A stretch of DNA of 64,000 nt from Nonomuraea harbinensis (GCF_019396385.1 NZ_JAHKRN010000033.1:37459-101458); one strand, 5' to 3'; positions 18,661 to 27,867 are shown, numbered from the stretch's first letter. The notes: generated by a model not told the origin, from the letters alone. Numbers and translations are program-made.

Positions 18661-18681
18661 CACTGAACACCTTGTTCAGTG
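18661..18681. promoter_or_regulatory. 21-bp palindromic operator upstream of the XRE-cupin gene
   Basis: Arms CACTGAACA and TGTTCAGTG, perfectly complementary, separated by CCT. It lies 18 bp before the ATG at 18700, where bound protein would block transcription. Most likely the autoregulatory site of the XRE-cupin protein. Confidence 0.65.
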
Positions 18682-18699
18682 CCGCCGACCGAGGGTTCG

Positions 18700-19275
18700 A
18701 TGACGGAGCCAGAGACCGCCCGCCTGGGTGCGCGCATCCGGACGTACCGGAACATGCGCCGCATGACCGTGCGCGGACTGGCCGTCGAGGCGAAGGCGAG
18801 CCCGAGCTTCATCAGCCAGCTTGAGCGCGGCCGGACCAGCGCCAGCATCGGCATGCTCAGGCGGATCGCCACGGCGCTCGGCCTGACCGTGGCCGACCTG
18901 TTCAGCGAGGAGGACGAGATCGGGCACCGCGTGGTGCGCCGCCCGTCGCGTCCCGAGTTACGCACCGCCCCCGGCACCCGCAAGTACCTGATCTCCCAGC
19001 GTCCTCTCCAGAACGTGGAGGTGTACGCGGGCGAGTTCGACCCCGGTGCCTCCACCGGGGACGAGCCGTACTCCCACGGCGAGTCGCAGGAGATCCTCCT
19101 CGTGCTCCACGGCCGGATCACCGTGTGGCTCGGCCCGTCGGGCTCTGCCTCCCCGCACGTGCTCGGGCCGGGTGACAGCGTGGAGTACCGGACCTCGGTG
19201 CCGCACCGCGTGGCCAACGAGGGCGACCAGCCGGCCGAGGTCATCTGGGTGATCAGCCCGCCCACCCCGGCCTGA
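18700..19275 (+). CDS. XRE-family regulator with C-terminal cupin sensor
   Basis: 191 residues. Helix-turn-helix at about 12-65 (LGARIRTYRNMRRMTVRGLAVEAKASPSFISQLERGR), then a cupin_2 domain at about 105-185 (GEFDPGASTGDEPYSHGESQEILLVLHG, LGPGDSVEYRTSVPHRVAN). The architecture matches PuuR and other small-molecule-responsive repressors. ATG 18700 was chosen over GTG 18679 because GAGGG lies just upstream and the earlier start would sit on the operator. The next gene is an OrdL/PuuB-like flavoenzyme, so amine or amino-acid catabolism is a likely target. Confidence 0.88.
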   Translation: MTEPETARLGARIRTYRNMRRMTVRGLAVEAKASPSFISQLERGRTSASIGMLRRIATALGLTVADLFSEEDEIGHRVVRRPSRPELRTAPGTRKYLISQRPLQNVEVYAGEFDPGASTGDEPYSHGESQEILLVLHGRITVWLGPSGSASPHVLGPGDSVEYRTSVPHRVANEGDQPAEVIWVISPPTPA

Positions 19276-19352
19276 GCACCCGGATCACCGACGGGGCGCC
19301 CGGCTCCGTTCCTCTCTTCCCCACTAGCCTGACATGGAAGGCGGTTTCAGAC

Positions 19353-20768
19353 GTGAATGGGATCCCGCTGACGGGGGACTTCGCCAACGGCGGGGTCTCG
19401 TTCTGGTACCGGCAGGCCGGACTGCCGGCGCGCCGGGCGCCGCTGCCCGGCCCGCGCGTGTACGACGTGGCGATCGTGGGCGGCGGTTACACCGGCCTGT
19501 GGACGGCCTACTACCTGAAGAAGGCCCAGCCTGACCTGCGGATCGCCGTGCTGGAGAAGGAGTTCGCCGGGTTCGGCGCGTCCGGCCGCAACGGGGGCTG
19601 GCTGTCGGCGGAGTTCGCCGGGTCGCGCAAGCGGCACGCCAGGGCGCGCGGCCGCCAGGCCATGATCGACCTGCAGCACGCCATGTTCCGCGCGGTGGAC
19701 GAGGTCATCGACGTGGCCCGTGAGGAGGGCATCGACGCCGACGTCCACAAGGGCGGGCTGGTGCACGCCGCCACCAACCCGGCGCAGCGCCGCCGCCTCC
19801 GCGCCGAGGTCGCCGACCTGCGCACGTGGGGGTACGGCGAGGACGACATGCGCCTGATGGACCGCGACGAGATGGGCGAGCGGCTGCACGTGGCCGGCGC
19901 CATCGAGGGCGCCTACTCGCCGCACTGCGCCCGCATCCAGCCGGCCAAGCTGGCGATCGGGCTGGCCCGCGCCGCCGAGGCGCTGGGCGTGGACATCTTC
20001 GAGAGCACCACGGTGACCGAGATCCGCCCGCGCGAGGCGGGCCGGGCGTCGGCCGTCACCACGCGCGGCACGGTCACGGCCGAGTACGTGATCCGCGCGA
20101 CGGAGGGCTTCACCGCCAGCCTGACGGGCCAGCACCGGCAGTGGCTGCCGATGAACAGCTCGATGATCGTCACCGAGCCGCTGCCCGCCGAGATGTGGAA
20201 GCACATCGGCTGGTCGGGCAACGAACTGCTCGGCGACCAGGCGCACGGCTACATCTACGCGCAGCGCACGGCCGACGACCGGATCGCCATCGGCGGGCGG
20301 GGCGTGCCCTACCGGTACGGGTCGCGTACCGACGTCTGGGGGGCCACGCAGGCGCAGACGGTCGCGTCGCTCTGGCGGATGCTCGTCAAGTTGTTCCCGG
20401 CCACCGCCGACGCGCGGGTGCAGCACGCGTGGTGCGGCGTGCTCGGGGTGCCGCGCGACTGGTGCTCGACGGTGCACCTGGACCACGAGACGGGGCTCGG
20501 CTGGGCGGGCGGCTACGTCGGCAGCGGCGTGACCACCACCAACCTGGCCGGGCGCACGCTGCGCGACCTGGTGCTGCGGCGCGACACCGAGCTGACGTCG
20601 CTGCCGTGGGTGGGCCGCCAGGTGCGGCAGTGGGAGCCGGAGCCGCTGCGCTGGATCGGCGTGCAGCTGATCTACGCCCTCTACAGGGCCGCCGACCGGA
20701 GCGAGAACGACCACGGCACCACCACCTCGCCCTACGCCCGCATCGCCGACCTGATCTCCGGCCGCTAA
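19353..20768 (+). CDS. FAD-dependent amine oxidoreductase (OrdL/PuuB-like, DAO family)
   Basis: 471 residues from GTG. FAD-binding fingerprint DVAIVGGGYTGLWTAYYLKK (about 38-57) and the OrdL-type GFGASGRNGGWLSAEF. C-terminal GLGWAGGYVGSGVTTTNLAGR is a second flavin contact. Relatives oxidise gamma-glutamylputrescine or secondary amines. It lies 77 bp after the XRE-cupin regulator, consistent with a Puu-like module, although no gamma-glutamylputrescine synthetase or hydrolase is nearby. Its 3' end overlaps the convergent ligD gene by 4 bp. Confidence 0.82.
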   Translation: MNGIPLTGDFANGGVSFWYRQAGLPARRAPLPGPRVYDVAIVGGGYTGLWTAYYLKKAQPDLRIAVLEKEFAGFGASGRNGGWLSAEFAGSRKRHARARGRQAMIDLQHAMFRAVDEVIDVAREEGIDADVHKGGLVHAATNPAQRRRLRAEVADLRTWGYGEDDMRLMDRDEMGERLHVAGAIEGAYSPHCARIQPAKLAIGLARAAEALGVDIFESTTVTEIRPREAGRASAVTTRGTVTAEYVIRATEGFTASLTGQHRQWLPMNSSMIVTEPLPAEMWKHIGWSGNELLGDQAHGYIYAQRTADDRIAIGGRGVPYRYGSRTDVWGATQAQTVASLWRMLVKLFPATADARVQHAWCGVLGVPRDWCSTVHLDHETGLGWAGGYVGSGVTTTNLAGRTLRDLVLRRDTELTSLPWVGRQVRQWEPEPLRWIGVQLIYALYRAADRSENDHGTTTSPYARIADLISGR

Positions 20769-21946
20769 CTCCAGGGGTCGTAGTCGACCTCCAGCGGCTC
20801 CTGCGGCGGGCGCTCCGCCTCGGGGACGTGCTGGAGGTTGACGCGAATCCGGTACCACACACTGCTGCGCCCGCGCATGCCGTCGACCAGCACGTCGGCG
20901 GGCTCCAGCCGGGCGGCGACGCCGGGGTGGCGGGCCTTCCAGCGTTCGAGGCCGGCCAGCGCCTCGTCCTTGTGCTGGGCCTTGGCGATCTCGATGACGG
21001 GTCTGGTCTGCCGCCTGCGGCCGGTGCCCTTGGGCGGCTTGGCCGGCGGGCCGAGCTCCTCGGCGAGCGCGAGCAGGCCGTCGAGGGAGCCGGGGTGCAG
21101 GTCCATGTCCTCCCACGGGTCGCCCGACTCGGCCAGCCGGGCGGGAACGGTGTCGACGGTGAACGCCTCCGGCCGGCAGCCCGGCACCTCGTCCCAGGTG
21201 AGCGGGGTGGAGACGCGGGCGTCGGGGACGGCGCGCACCGAGTAGGCGGAGGCGACGGTGCGGTCGTAGGCGTTCTGGTTGAAGTCGACGAACACGCCGT
21301 GGCGCTCCTCCTTCCACCACCGGCTGGTGGCCAGGTCGGGGGCGCGCCGCTCGACCTCGCGGGCCACGGTCTCGGCCGCCTTGCGCACCTGGGCGAACGG
21401 CCAACGCCGGTCGATGCGGGCGTAGACGTGGAAGCCGCGCGAGCCGGACGTCTTGGGCCAGGCGGTCAGGCCGTGGTCGGCGAGCACCTCGCGGGCCACC
21501 TGGGCGGTGCGCAGCACGTCGTCCCACTCGACGCCGGGCACCGGGTCGAGGTCGATGCGCAACTCGTCGGGGTGGGCCAGGTCGTCGGCGCGCACGGGGT
21601 GCGGGTTGAGGTCGACGCACCCGAGGTTGACCACCCAGGCGAGCTGGGCCAGATCGGTGCAGACGACCTCCTCGGCGCTCAGCCCTGACCGGTATTTCAG
21701 CTCGGCCACCTCGATCCAGCCGGGCCGCTTGGCGGGGGCGCGCTTCTGGAAGAACGGCTCCTCCTCCACGCCGCGCACGAACCGCTTGAGCACCATCGGC
21801 CGCCCGTGGACGCCGCGCAGCGCCGCCTCGCCCACGGCCTGGTAGTAACGCACCAGGTCGAGCTTGGTGTGGCCGGTGCGGGGAAAGATCACCTTGTCGG
21901 GGCTGGTGATGCGGACTTCGCGGCCGGCGACCTCGATGTCAGACAT
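20765..21946 (-). CDS. ligD: Stand-alone LigD-type polymerase/primase of non-homologous end joining
   Basis: 393 residues, matching only the polymerase (archaeo-eukaryotic primase) domain of LigD. It extends and fills DNA or RNA ends during double-strand-break repair. Seen: the metal-binding ELRIDLDPVPGVEWDDV, KTSGSRGFHVYARI, and FVDFNQNAYDRTVASAYSVRA. No ligase or phosphoesterase domain is fused, and no ku gene is in the window; actinomycetes often encode these pieces separately. ATG 21946 gives the usual MSDIEVAGREVRITSPDKVIFP start. Confidence 0.92.
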   Translation of the reverse strand: MSDIEVAGREVRITSPDKVIFPRTGHTKLDLVRYYQAVGEAALRGVHGRPMVLKRFVRGVEEEPFFQKRAPAKRPGWIEVAELKYRSGLSAEEVVCTDLAQLAWVVNLGCVDLNPHPVRADDLAHPDELRIDLDPVPGVEWDDVLRTAQVAREVLADHGLTAWPKTSGSRGFHVYARIDRRWPFAQVRKAAETVAREVERRAPDLATSRWWKEERHGVFVDFNQNAYDRTVASAYSVRAVPDARVSTPLTWDEVPGCRPEAFTVDTVPARLAESGDPWEDMDLHPGSLDGLLALAEELGPPAKPPKGTGRRRQTRPVIEIAKAQHKDEALAGLERWKARHPGVAARLEPADVLVDGMRGRSSVWYRIRVNLQHVPEAERPPQEPLEVDYDPWS

Positions 21947-22077
21947 GTGGTCACGATACGCGCACCCCCCGACATCCCCACGGCACCGGCACGACGCGCT
22001 TCCGGACAAGGAGACGCTGTCCCGGCCCGATCGGCGCGGGCTGGACGGGGTGCGTGCCGTTCCGGCTGGGGCAGGTT

Positions 22078-25000
22078 CTATGACCGGAGGTCCGCTCGTT
22101 CGATGGCGGACTGCCACTGGTCGTGGCTGTGCTGCTCCCAGTACGGCAGGCCCAGCCGCTGGTGCGCGGCGATCGCGGCCCGCGCGTGCTCCGCCGCCTC
22201 CTCCGTACGGCCGAGCCGGAGCGCGAGCTGGGCCAGCGCGTCGCGGACCGAGCCGAAGACGGCGCTGCCCGAGCCCATCACCACGAGCTGGTCGGCGATG
22301 GGCAGCAGCCGGGCGTAGAGGTCGCCGGGCGAGGGGGTGCCGAGCCTGGCGGCGACCAGGCCCCACACCGGCCACAGGAAGTCGGCCGACCAGTCTTCCC
22401 GCAGGGTGCCGCCCCATCGGGCGAGCAGCTCGCGGGCCAGGGCCTCACGGCCGTTCTCCAGGGCGGCCAGGATCGCGACGGGGCGTACCGGCGCCATCAG
22501 CGCGGGCTCGGCGGCGGCGACCAGCTCGTCCACCAGCCCGGCGGCCTCGCCCCGCGCGCGCCCGCACAGGTAGCGGGCGATGAGGCGGCGCGCGTCCAGG
22601 CCCCACAGGCTGGCGCCGTAGCGGGGCGCGGGGAAGCGTTCCAGCAGCGACTCGGCCTCCGCCCAGCGGGCGCGCAGCATGAGCCCGCCCGTCTGCGCCA
22701 CCCGGACCATCGCCTCCAGCTCGGGCCTGCGCAGCTCGCGCAGGAGCTGCTCGCAGCGGGACAGCTCGTGCTCCCACTCGGCGAGGTCGCCGGCGCGCAG
22801 CAGGCACGACATGCGGATGGCGCGGGCGACCAGCCTCTCCTCGCGGCGCAGGCACGGGATGGCGAGCAGCTCGTCGACGGCGCGCAGCCGCTCGTGGTTG
22901 CGTCCCGGTACGAACGCGGCCAGGAGGTAATTGTTCAGCGTCCTGGCCAGCAGGGCGGGGTCGCCGGTGGCGCGGGCCAGCTCGACCGCCTCGGCGGCCC
23001 GGCGCTCCCCTTCCGCGCGGCGCGGCCCGTAGTGCAGCTCGACGCCGAGCGTGCCGAGCAGGGCCGCCCTGTCGTGGTCGCCGAGCGGGCCGGCGAGCAG
23101 GTTCTCCAGCACGTCGGCCAGGTCGTCGTCGACGAACCCGTACGGCCGCCAGTTCCACACGGCGGGTGCGCCGAACGCCGTCACCGCCGGCACCAGCGCC
23201 GCCCGGTCGCCGATCCGCTGCGCCTGCGCGATGGCCTCGGCCAGGTCGCGGAACGCGCCCTCGGCGTCGCCGACCGCACGCCTGGCCTGGCCCAGGCCGG
23301 TGAGCGTGCGGCAGCGGGCGGCCGAGTCGCCGGGCGGCAGGTGGGCCAGCGCCAGCTCCCACAGCGCGACGGCCTCCTGGTAACCGTGCCGCCCGGCTGC
23401 CTGGCGCGCGGCCTCGGTGGCGTACGCGACAGCCTTCCCGGCGGGAGCCAGCGGAGCGGCGGCGGCGAAGTGCGCCGCGAGCACCGCGGGATCGGGACCC
23501 GCGCTCCGCCCACCGAGATCCCCACCCCACGCCCGCTCCGCCGACCGGCCCCCGGCATCGGCGCCCGACACCCGTTCGAGGTGTTCGGCGGCGCGGAGGT
23601 GGAGGCGGGCGCGGTCGAGGCGGGTGAGGCCGGTGTCGAGGGCCTCGCGGACCAGGGCGTGGGAGAAGCGGTAGCCGGTGGCCGACTCGGTGATCAGGCC
23701 GGTGGCGAGGGCGGGCTCCAGAGTGGTCATGACGTCCTCGACCGGACGGCCGGCGAGGGCGGACAGCAGGTCCACGTCCGCCTCGCGGCCCGCCACCGCG
23801 GCGGCTTTGAGCAGGTCCTGGGTGGGGCCGGGCAGCCTGGCCAGGCGGCGGCCGATGACGTCGCGGGCGCCGGGCGGCACCCGGTCGCGCTCGCTCTCCG
23901 GCAGCCGGAGCAGCTCCTCCAGGTAGAACGGGTTCCCGCCGGACCGGTCGAGCAGCGCCACCGGGTCGGCGCGCACGTCCCGCTGCCGCAGGTAGGCGCG
24001 TACCTCGTCGGCGCCGAAGGGGACGAGCGGCAGCCGCAGCCCTTCTCTCGACAGCGCGCCCAGCGTCTCGCCGAGCCGCTCCCGCTGCTCGTCCGGCCGG
24101 AGCGTGACGATCGCCAGGGTGGCGGTACGGGGCAGCTCGGCGGAGACGTACTCCAGGAGCTTCAGCGACGAGGCGTCGGCCCAGTGGAGATCCTCCAGCA
24201 CCAGCAGGGTCGGCTCCTCGCCCAGGTAAGCCAGGACGTCGTCGTACAGGTCGAACAGCTCGGCGTGCGGCCGCGCGGGCAGCACCCCCGCCTGGCGCCA
24301 GGGCCAGAACGCGGGCGCGCCGCCCTCGTCGGGGCACCGTCCCCAGACGACCCGGAACCCTCGGGACCCGGCGACGTCGGCGGCGGCGCGGGCCAGGCTC
24401 GTCTTCCCGATGCCCGCCTCGCCGCTCACGATGACCAGCCCGCCACGCCCTCCCCTGGCCTCGGCGAGCCGCTCCTCCAGCGCCCGCACCTCTCTCTCCC
24501 GCCCGACCAGCCTTTCGCGTCCGCCCTCCCGATGCCGCGCCACCCCGGCCGCCGCACCCGGCTGCGGCCCCGCCTCGGTCGCCGAAGGGGCCTCCAGCTC
24601 GGGCGACTGGGTGAGGACAGCCTGTTCCAGACGCCTGAGCGCCGGTCCCGGCTCGATGCCGAGCTCGTCCGACAGCAGCGCGCGCACCCGGCGCAGGGCG
24701 GACAGCGCCTCGGCCTGCCGCCCCGCCCGGTAGAGGGCCAGCACCAGCAGCGACCACGCCCGCTCCCGGTACGGGCCGGCCGAGACCAGCTCCTCCAGCT
24801 CGGGCACGCTCGCCTCGCCGAGCTCCAGCCGGGCGGCGAGCCGGTCCTCGACCACACCCGAGCGCAGCTCCGACAGCCGCGCCGCCTCCGCCCCGGCGAA
24901 CCCCAGCCCGGGGAACTCCGCCAGCGGCTCCCCGCGCCACAGCCCGAGCGCGCGGTCCAGCACGCCCGCCGCCTCGGCGGGCCGCCCCGCCGCCAGCAGC

Positions 25001-25350
25001 CGGCGCCCGTCGGCCGCCCACGCGGCGAACCGGCCCGCGTCGGTCTGGGCCGGCGTGATGTCCAGCAGGTAGCCGGGCTCGCGGGTGAGCAGCAGGCGCG
25101 GCGGGGTGCGCGGCCGGCGGCCGGGCTCCAGCACCCGCCGCAGGTGGGAGACGTACGCCTGGAGGGTGGCCGTCGCCTTGGCCGGAGCCTCGCCCGCCCA
25201 CAGCTCCTCGACGAGCCGGTCCAGCGAGACCGGGCGGCCGGGGCTGAGCGCGAGCATGGCGAGCACGGCCCGCTGCTTGCGGGTGCCGGGGTCCAGCCGC
25301 GCCCCCGAGTCGTCGGCCACCTCCAGGGGGCCGAGCAGTCGCACGTCCAC
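22078..25350 (-). CDS. SARP-AAA-TPR large transcriptional regulator (AfsR-like)
   Basis: About 1090 residues. An OmpR-type DNA-binding domain (1-95, FVDVRLLGPLEV..., WGEAPAKATATLQAYVSHLRRVL) and a BTAD domain (about 100-250) form the SARP half. An AAA/NB-ARC-like ATPase follows, with Walker A GEAGIGKTS near 317 and Walker B LLVLEDLHWAD. About 400 residues of TPR-like helices end the protein. AfsR relatives activate secondary metabolism. The GTG at 25350 was preferred; a TTG at 25359 is also possible. Two 11-bp direct repeats lie just upstream. It is divergent from a FAD oxidoreductase that may be a target. Confidence 0.9.
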   Translation of the reverse strand: MDVRLLGPLEVADDSGARLDPGTRKQRAVLAMLALSPGRPVSLDRLVEELWAGEAPAKATATLQAYVSHLRRVLEPGRRPRTPPRLLLTREPGYLLDITPAQTDAGRFAAWAADGRRLLAAGRPAEAAGVLDRALGLWRGEPLAEFPGLGFAGAEAARLSELRSGVVEDRLAARLELGEASVPELEELVSAGPYRERAWSLLVLALYRAGRQAEALSALRRVRALLSDELGIEPGPALRRLEQAVLTQSPELEAPSATEAGPQPGAAAGVARHREGGRERLVGREREVRALEERLAEARGGRGGLVIVSGEAGIGKTSLARAAADVAGSRGFRVVWGRCPDEGGAPAFWPWRQAGVLPARPHAELFDLYDDVLAYLGEEPTLLVLEDLHWADASSLKLLEYVSAELPRTATLAIVTLRPDEQRERLGETLGALSREGLRLPLVPFGADEVRAYLRQRDVRADPVALLDRSGGNPFYLEELLRLPESERDRVPPGARDVIGRRLARLPGPTQDLLKAAAVAGREADVDLLSALAGRPVEDVMTTLEPALATGLITESATGYRFSHALVREALDTGLTRLDRARLHLRAAEHLERVSGADAGGRSAERAWGGDLGGRSAGPDPAVLAAHFAAAAPLAPAGKAVAYATEAARQAAGRHGYQEAVALWELALAHLPPGDSAARCRTLTGLGQARRAVGDAEGAFRDLAEAIAQAQRIGDRAALVPAVTAFGAPAVWNWRPYGFVDDDLADVLENLLAGPLGDHDRAALLGTLGVELHYGPRRAEGERRAAEAVELARATGDPALLARTLNNYLLAAFVPGRNHERLRAVDELLAIPCLRREERLVARAIRMSCLLRAGDLAEWEHELSRCEQLLRELRRPELEAMVRVAQTGGLMLRARWAEAESLLERFPAPRYGASLWGLDARRLIARYLCGRARGEAAGLVDELVAAAEPALMAPVRPVAILAALENGREALARELLARWGGTLREDWSADFLWPVWGLVAARLGTPSPGDLYARLLPIADQLVVMGSGSAVFGSVRDALAQLALRLGRTEEAAEHARAAIAAHQRLGLPYWEQHSHDQWQSAIERADLRS

Positions 25351-25351
25351 G

Positions 25352-25373
25352 AACCCCAAGTCAACCCCAAGTC
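25352..25373. promoter_or_regulatory. Tandem 11-bp direct repeats, candidate SARP binding site
   Basis: AACCCCAAGTC occurs twice head to tail (25352-25362 and 25363-25373). SARP proteins are known to bind direct repeats with an 11-bp period, so that monomers sit on one face of the helix. The site lies between the SARP start and the divergent FAD oxidoreductase start 20 bp away. Confidence 0.6.
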
Positions 25374-25393
25374 AGCCGCAAACAGGAAAACGC

Positions 25394-26683
25394 ATGCTTG
25401 TCCCCATGAACGAGCTGAAGAACATGATCAAGGGCAGGCTGTGGCTCCCGGGTGACGCGGGGTTCGACGAGGCTCGTACGCCGTGGAACCTGTCGGTGGA
25501 CCAGCCGGTCGCGGCGGTCGTGGAAGCGGCGGGCGCCGACGACGTCGCGGCGACGGTCGGCCACGCCGCGCTGCACGGGCTCACCGTGACCACCCAGGCG
25601 AGCGGGCACGGCGCGGTGACGGCCGAGGGCGTGGTCCTGCTGCGCACCCACCTGATGGACACCGTCGAGATCGCGGACGGCGTCGCGCGGGTCGGCGCGG
25701 GCGCGAAGTGGGGCCAGGTGCTGTCCGCGGCCGGGCCGCTCGGGCTGACCGGCGTCGCGGGCAGCTCCCCGGTGGTGAGCGTGACCGGGTACACGCTGGG
25801 CGGCGGGCTGGGCTGGTTCAGCAGGAAGTACGGGTTCGCGTCCGCGAGCGTGCTGGCCGCCGACGTGGTGGACGCCACCGGGGCGCGGGTGCGGGTGACC
25901 GCCGAGTCGGACCCGGAGCTGTTCTGGGCGCTGCGCGGGGGCGGCGGCGACTTCGCGGTGGTGACCGGGCTGGAGTTCGCGCTGAGCCCGGCGCCCGTCC
26001 TGTACGGCGGGCGGATGATGTGGCCGGCCGAGCGGGCGCCCGAGGTGCTGGCGGCCTTCCGCGAGGTCACGGCCGGCGCGCCCGAGGAGCTGACGGTCTG
26101 GTTCGACCTGCTGAAGTTCCCCGGAGCCCCGGGGCTCGTCGCGGTGGACTGCACGTACCTGGGCGAGGACCCCGGTGAGCTGCTGCGCCCGTTCGACGCG
26201 GTCGGCGGCGCGATCGGCGACACCAGGGCGGTGCTGCCCGTCGCCGACCTCGGCTCGATCTGCGCCGAGCCGACCGACCCCACCCCGTCGGCCGGGCGGG
26301 TGGAGCTGCTGACCGGGCTGGACGACGCGGTGGCGGCCGCGCTGCTCGCGGACCCGATCGATCCGCTCTTCAGCGTCCAGGTGCGGCACCTGGGCGGCGC
26401 CCTGACCCGCCCCTCGGGCGGCGCGGCCGGCGAGCTGACCGAGCCGTACCTGCTGTACATGGTGGGCCCGGCCATGCCCGGCACCGCCGAGCGGATGGAC
26501 GTCCTGTCGAAGGCCCTGGTGCCGCACACGAGCGGGCGCAAGCCGTACACGATGCTGCACAGCGGGGAGCAGGCCGCGTCCGCCTTCGACGCCGGGACCC
26601 TCGCCCGGCTGCGCGACCTCAAGCGGGCCCGCGACCCGCACGGCGTCCTCAGGGCCAACTACCCGGTCCTGGGCACCGCGTAG
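25394..26683 (+). CDS. FAD-binding (PCMH/BBE-type) oxidoreductase
   Basis: 429 residues; ATG 25394 with CAGGAAAA upstream (ATG 25406 also possible). FAD_binding_4 features are seen: VEAAGADDVAATVGHAALHGLTVTTQASGHG, GSSPVVSVTGYTLGGGLGWFSRKYG and the C-terminal RARDPHGVLRANYPV. Such flavoenzymes oxidise alcohols, sugars or polyketide/alkaloid intermediates. The usual His flavinylation site is replaced by GHGAV without a clear covalent His-Cys pair. Divergent from the SARP regulator and probably controlled by it. Confidence 0.85.
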   Translation: MLVPMNELKNMIKGRLWLPGDAGFDEARTPWNLSVDQPVAAVVEAAGADDVAATVGHAALHGLTVTTQASGHGAVTAEGVVLLRTHLMDTVEIADGVARVGAGAKWGQVLSAAGPLGLTGVAGSSPVVSVTGYTLGGGLGWFSRKYGFASASVLAADVVDATGARVRVTAESDPELFWALRGGGGDFAVVTGLEFALSPAPVLYGGRMMWPAERAPEVLAAFREVTAGAPEELTVWFDLLKFPGAPGLVAVDCTYLGEDPGELLRPFDAVGGAIGDTRAVLPVADLGSICAEPTDPTPSAGRVELLTGLDDAVAAALLADPIDPLFSVQVRHLGGALTRPSGGAAGELTEPYLLYMVGPAMPGTAERMDVLSKALVPHTSGRKPYTMLHSGEQAASAFDAGTLARLRDLKRARDPHGVLRANYPVLGTA

Positions 26684-26693
26684 GAGCCCGGGG

Positions 26694-27443
26694 TCAGATC
26701 GCTCCGAAGTCCCCGTGCCGGCCCGCGCCCCCGGCGAAACGCGCGGCACCGGAGGCGGCGTCCGGCAGGGAGACCAGGCCGTGCCGGAGCTCGTTGCGCA
26801 TGGCCTCCCGCTCCCCCAGCCCTTCCTGCTCCAGGACGGACATCCGATCCCCCCGCAGGCACGCCTGCGGGAATCGGGCGATCTCCAGGGCCAGCGCCTC
26901 CGCCTCCCGGCGGGCCGTCCCGTCGGCCACCACCCGGTTGGCCAGGCCCATCTCGTACGCCTCGCGCGCGCCGACCGGGCGGCCGGTGAGGATCAGGTCC
27001 ATCGCCCTGCTCCGGCCGATGAGGCGCGGCAGCCTGACCGTGCCGCCGTCGATGAGCGGCACCCCCCACCGCCGGCAGAACACCCCGAACACCGCGCTCT
27101 CCTCCGCCACCCGCAGGTCGCACCAGAGCGCCAGCTCCAGCCCGCCCGCGACCGCGTGGCCCGAGACGGCGGCGACGACCGGCTTGGACAGCCGCAGCCT
27201 GGTCGGGCCCATCGGCCCGTCGCCCTCCTCGCCGACGTGGTTGTCCAGCTTCTTGAGGTCGGCTCCGGCGCAGAACGTGCCGCCCTCGCCCCACAGCACG
27301 GCCACGTCGGCGTCGGACGCGTCGAACTCGCGGAAGGCGGCGGCGAGCGCGCCGGCGGTCTCGCGGTCGACCGCGTTGCGCGCCTCCGGCCTGCTGATCA
27401 CCACCGTGGTGACCTGGCCCCGGCGCTCCACGCGTACGGTCAT
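26694..27443 (-). CDS. Enoyl-CoA hydratase/isomerase family protein
   Basis: 249 residues with crotonase motifs: RPEARNAVDRET, FCAGADLKKL (first oxyanion hole), AVAGGLELALWCDLRVA (second oxyanion hole) and the later CLRGDRMSVLEQ. At the catalytic Glu positions the sequence reads RRWGVPLIDGGTVRLPRLIG, with an Asp-containing second site, so hydratase or isomerase activity is uncertain. Single gene, convergent with the FAD oxidoreductase; 10 bp separate the stops. Confidence 0.88.
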   Translation of the reverse strand: MTVRVERRGQVTTVVISRPEARNAVDRETAGALAAAFREFDASDADVAVLWGEGGTFCAGADLKKLDNHVGEEGDGPMGPTRLRLSKPVVAAVSGHAVAGGLELALWCDLRVAEESAVFGVFCRRWGVPLIDGGTVRLPRLIGRSRAMDLILTGRPVGAREAYEMGLANRVVADGTARREAEALALEIARFPQACLRGDRMSVLEQEGLGEREAMRNELRHGLVSLPDAASGAARFAGGAGRHGDFGAI

Positions 27444-27472
27444 GCTGCCTCCTCGGGAAGCCCGTGCCGAGC

Positions 27473-27732
27473 CTACGACGCCGATGTCACGAGCCGTCGG
27501 TGAGCCATCACCGGCCGCGGCTCGCCGCCGTCTCCCAGGGCGGTGACGGTGCTGGCACGCCGATCCCGGCGCGCACGTCGTAGCCGCAGCCGGTCAGCCG
27601 CCTGGCGGCTTCGGCGGACGTGCGGCGCTCGGCGTGGCCGAGTTCGGGGTGGGCGTGCAGGTCCTTGTAGAGCGCTTCCAGGCCGGGCCTGATCCGGTCC
27701 AGGCCGGCGAGGATCTCTGTGCCGCCCGGCAT
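27473..27732 (-). pseudogene. Truncated and frameshifted M20-family amidohydrolase remnant
   Basis: It starts normally with GAGAGGGG before ATG and encodes LEALYKDLHAHPELGHAERRTSAEAARRL, the N-terminus of M20 peptidase/hippurate-hydrolase-type amidohydrolases. After about 58 residues the frame is lost, and sequence resembling the continuation (TVTALGDGGEPRPVM) runs in another frame before stopping. About 330 residues of the family's usual 400, including the metal ligands, are missing. The intact ribosome-binding site suggests recent decay. Confidence 0.65.
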
Positions 27733-27867
27733 GCCGTGCCCCTCTCATGAGTACGGACATACCTGGTCATCCCCGACGGGCCGGTTCGTATACGCCAACC
27801 TGCGGCAACATCCTTACCAACACCCGCGACCCCGGACACGGTGATCATTACCCTCGGGAGGGTGCGG

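Noticed and set aside
22123..25455. 1110-codon plus-strand open frame opposite the SARP regulator
   Set aside because: The minus strand encodes clear SARP, BTAD and ATPase motifs; the plus-strand translation is low-complexity with no motif.
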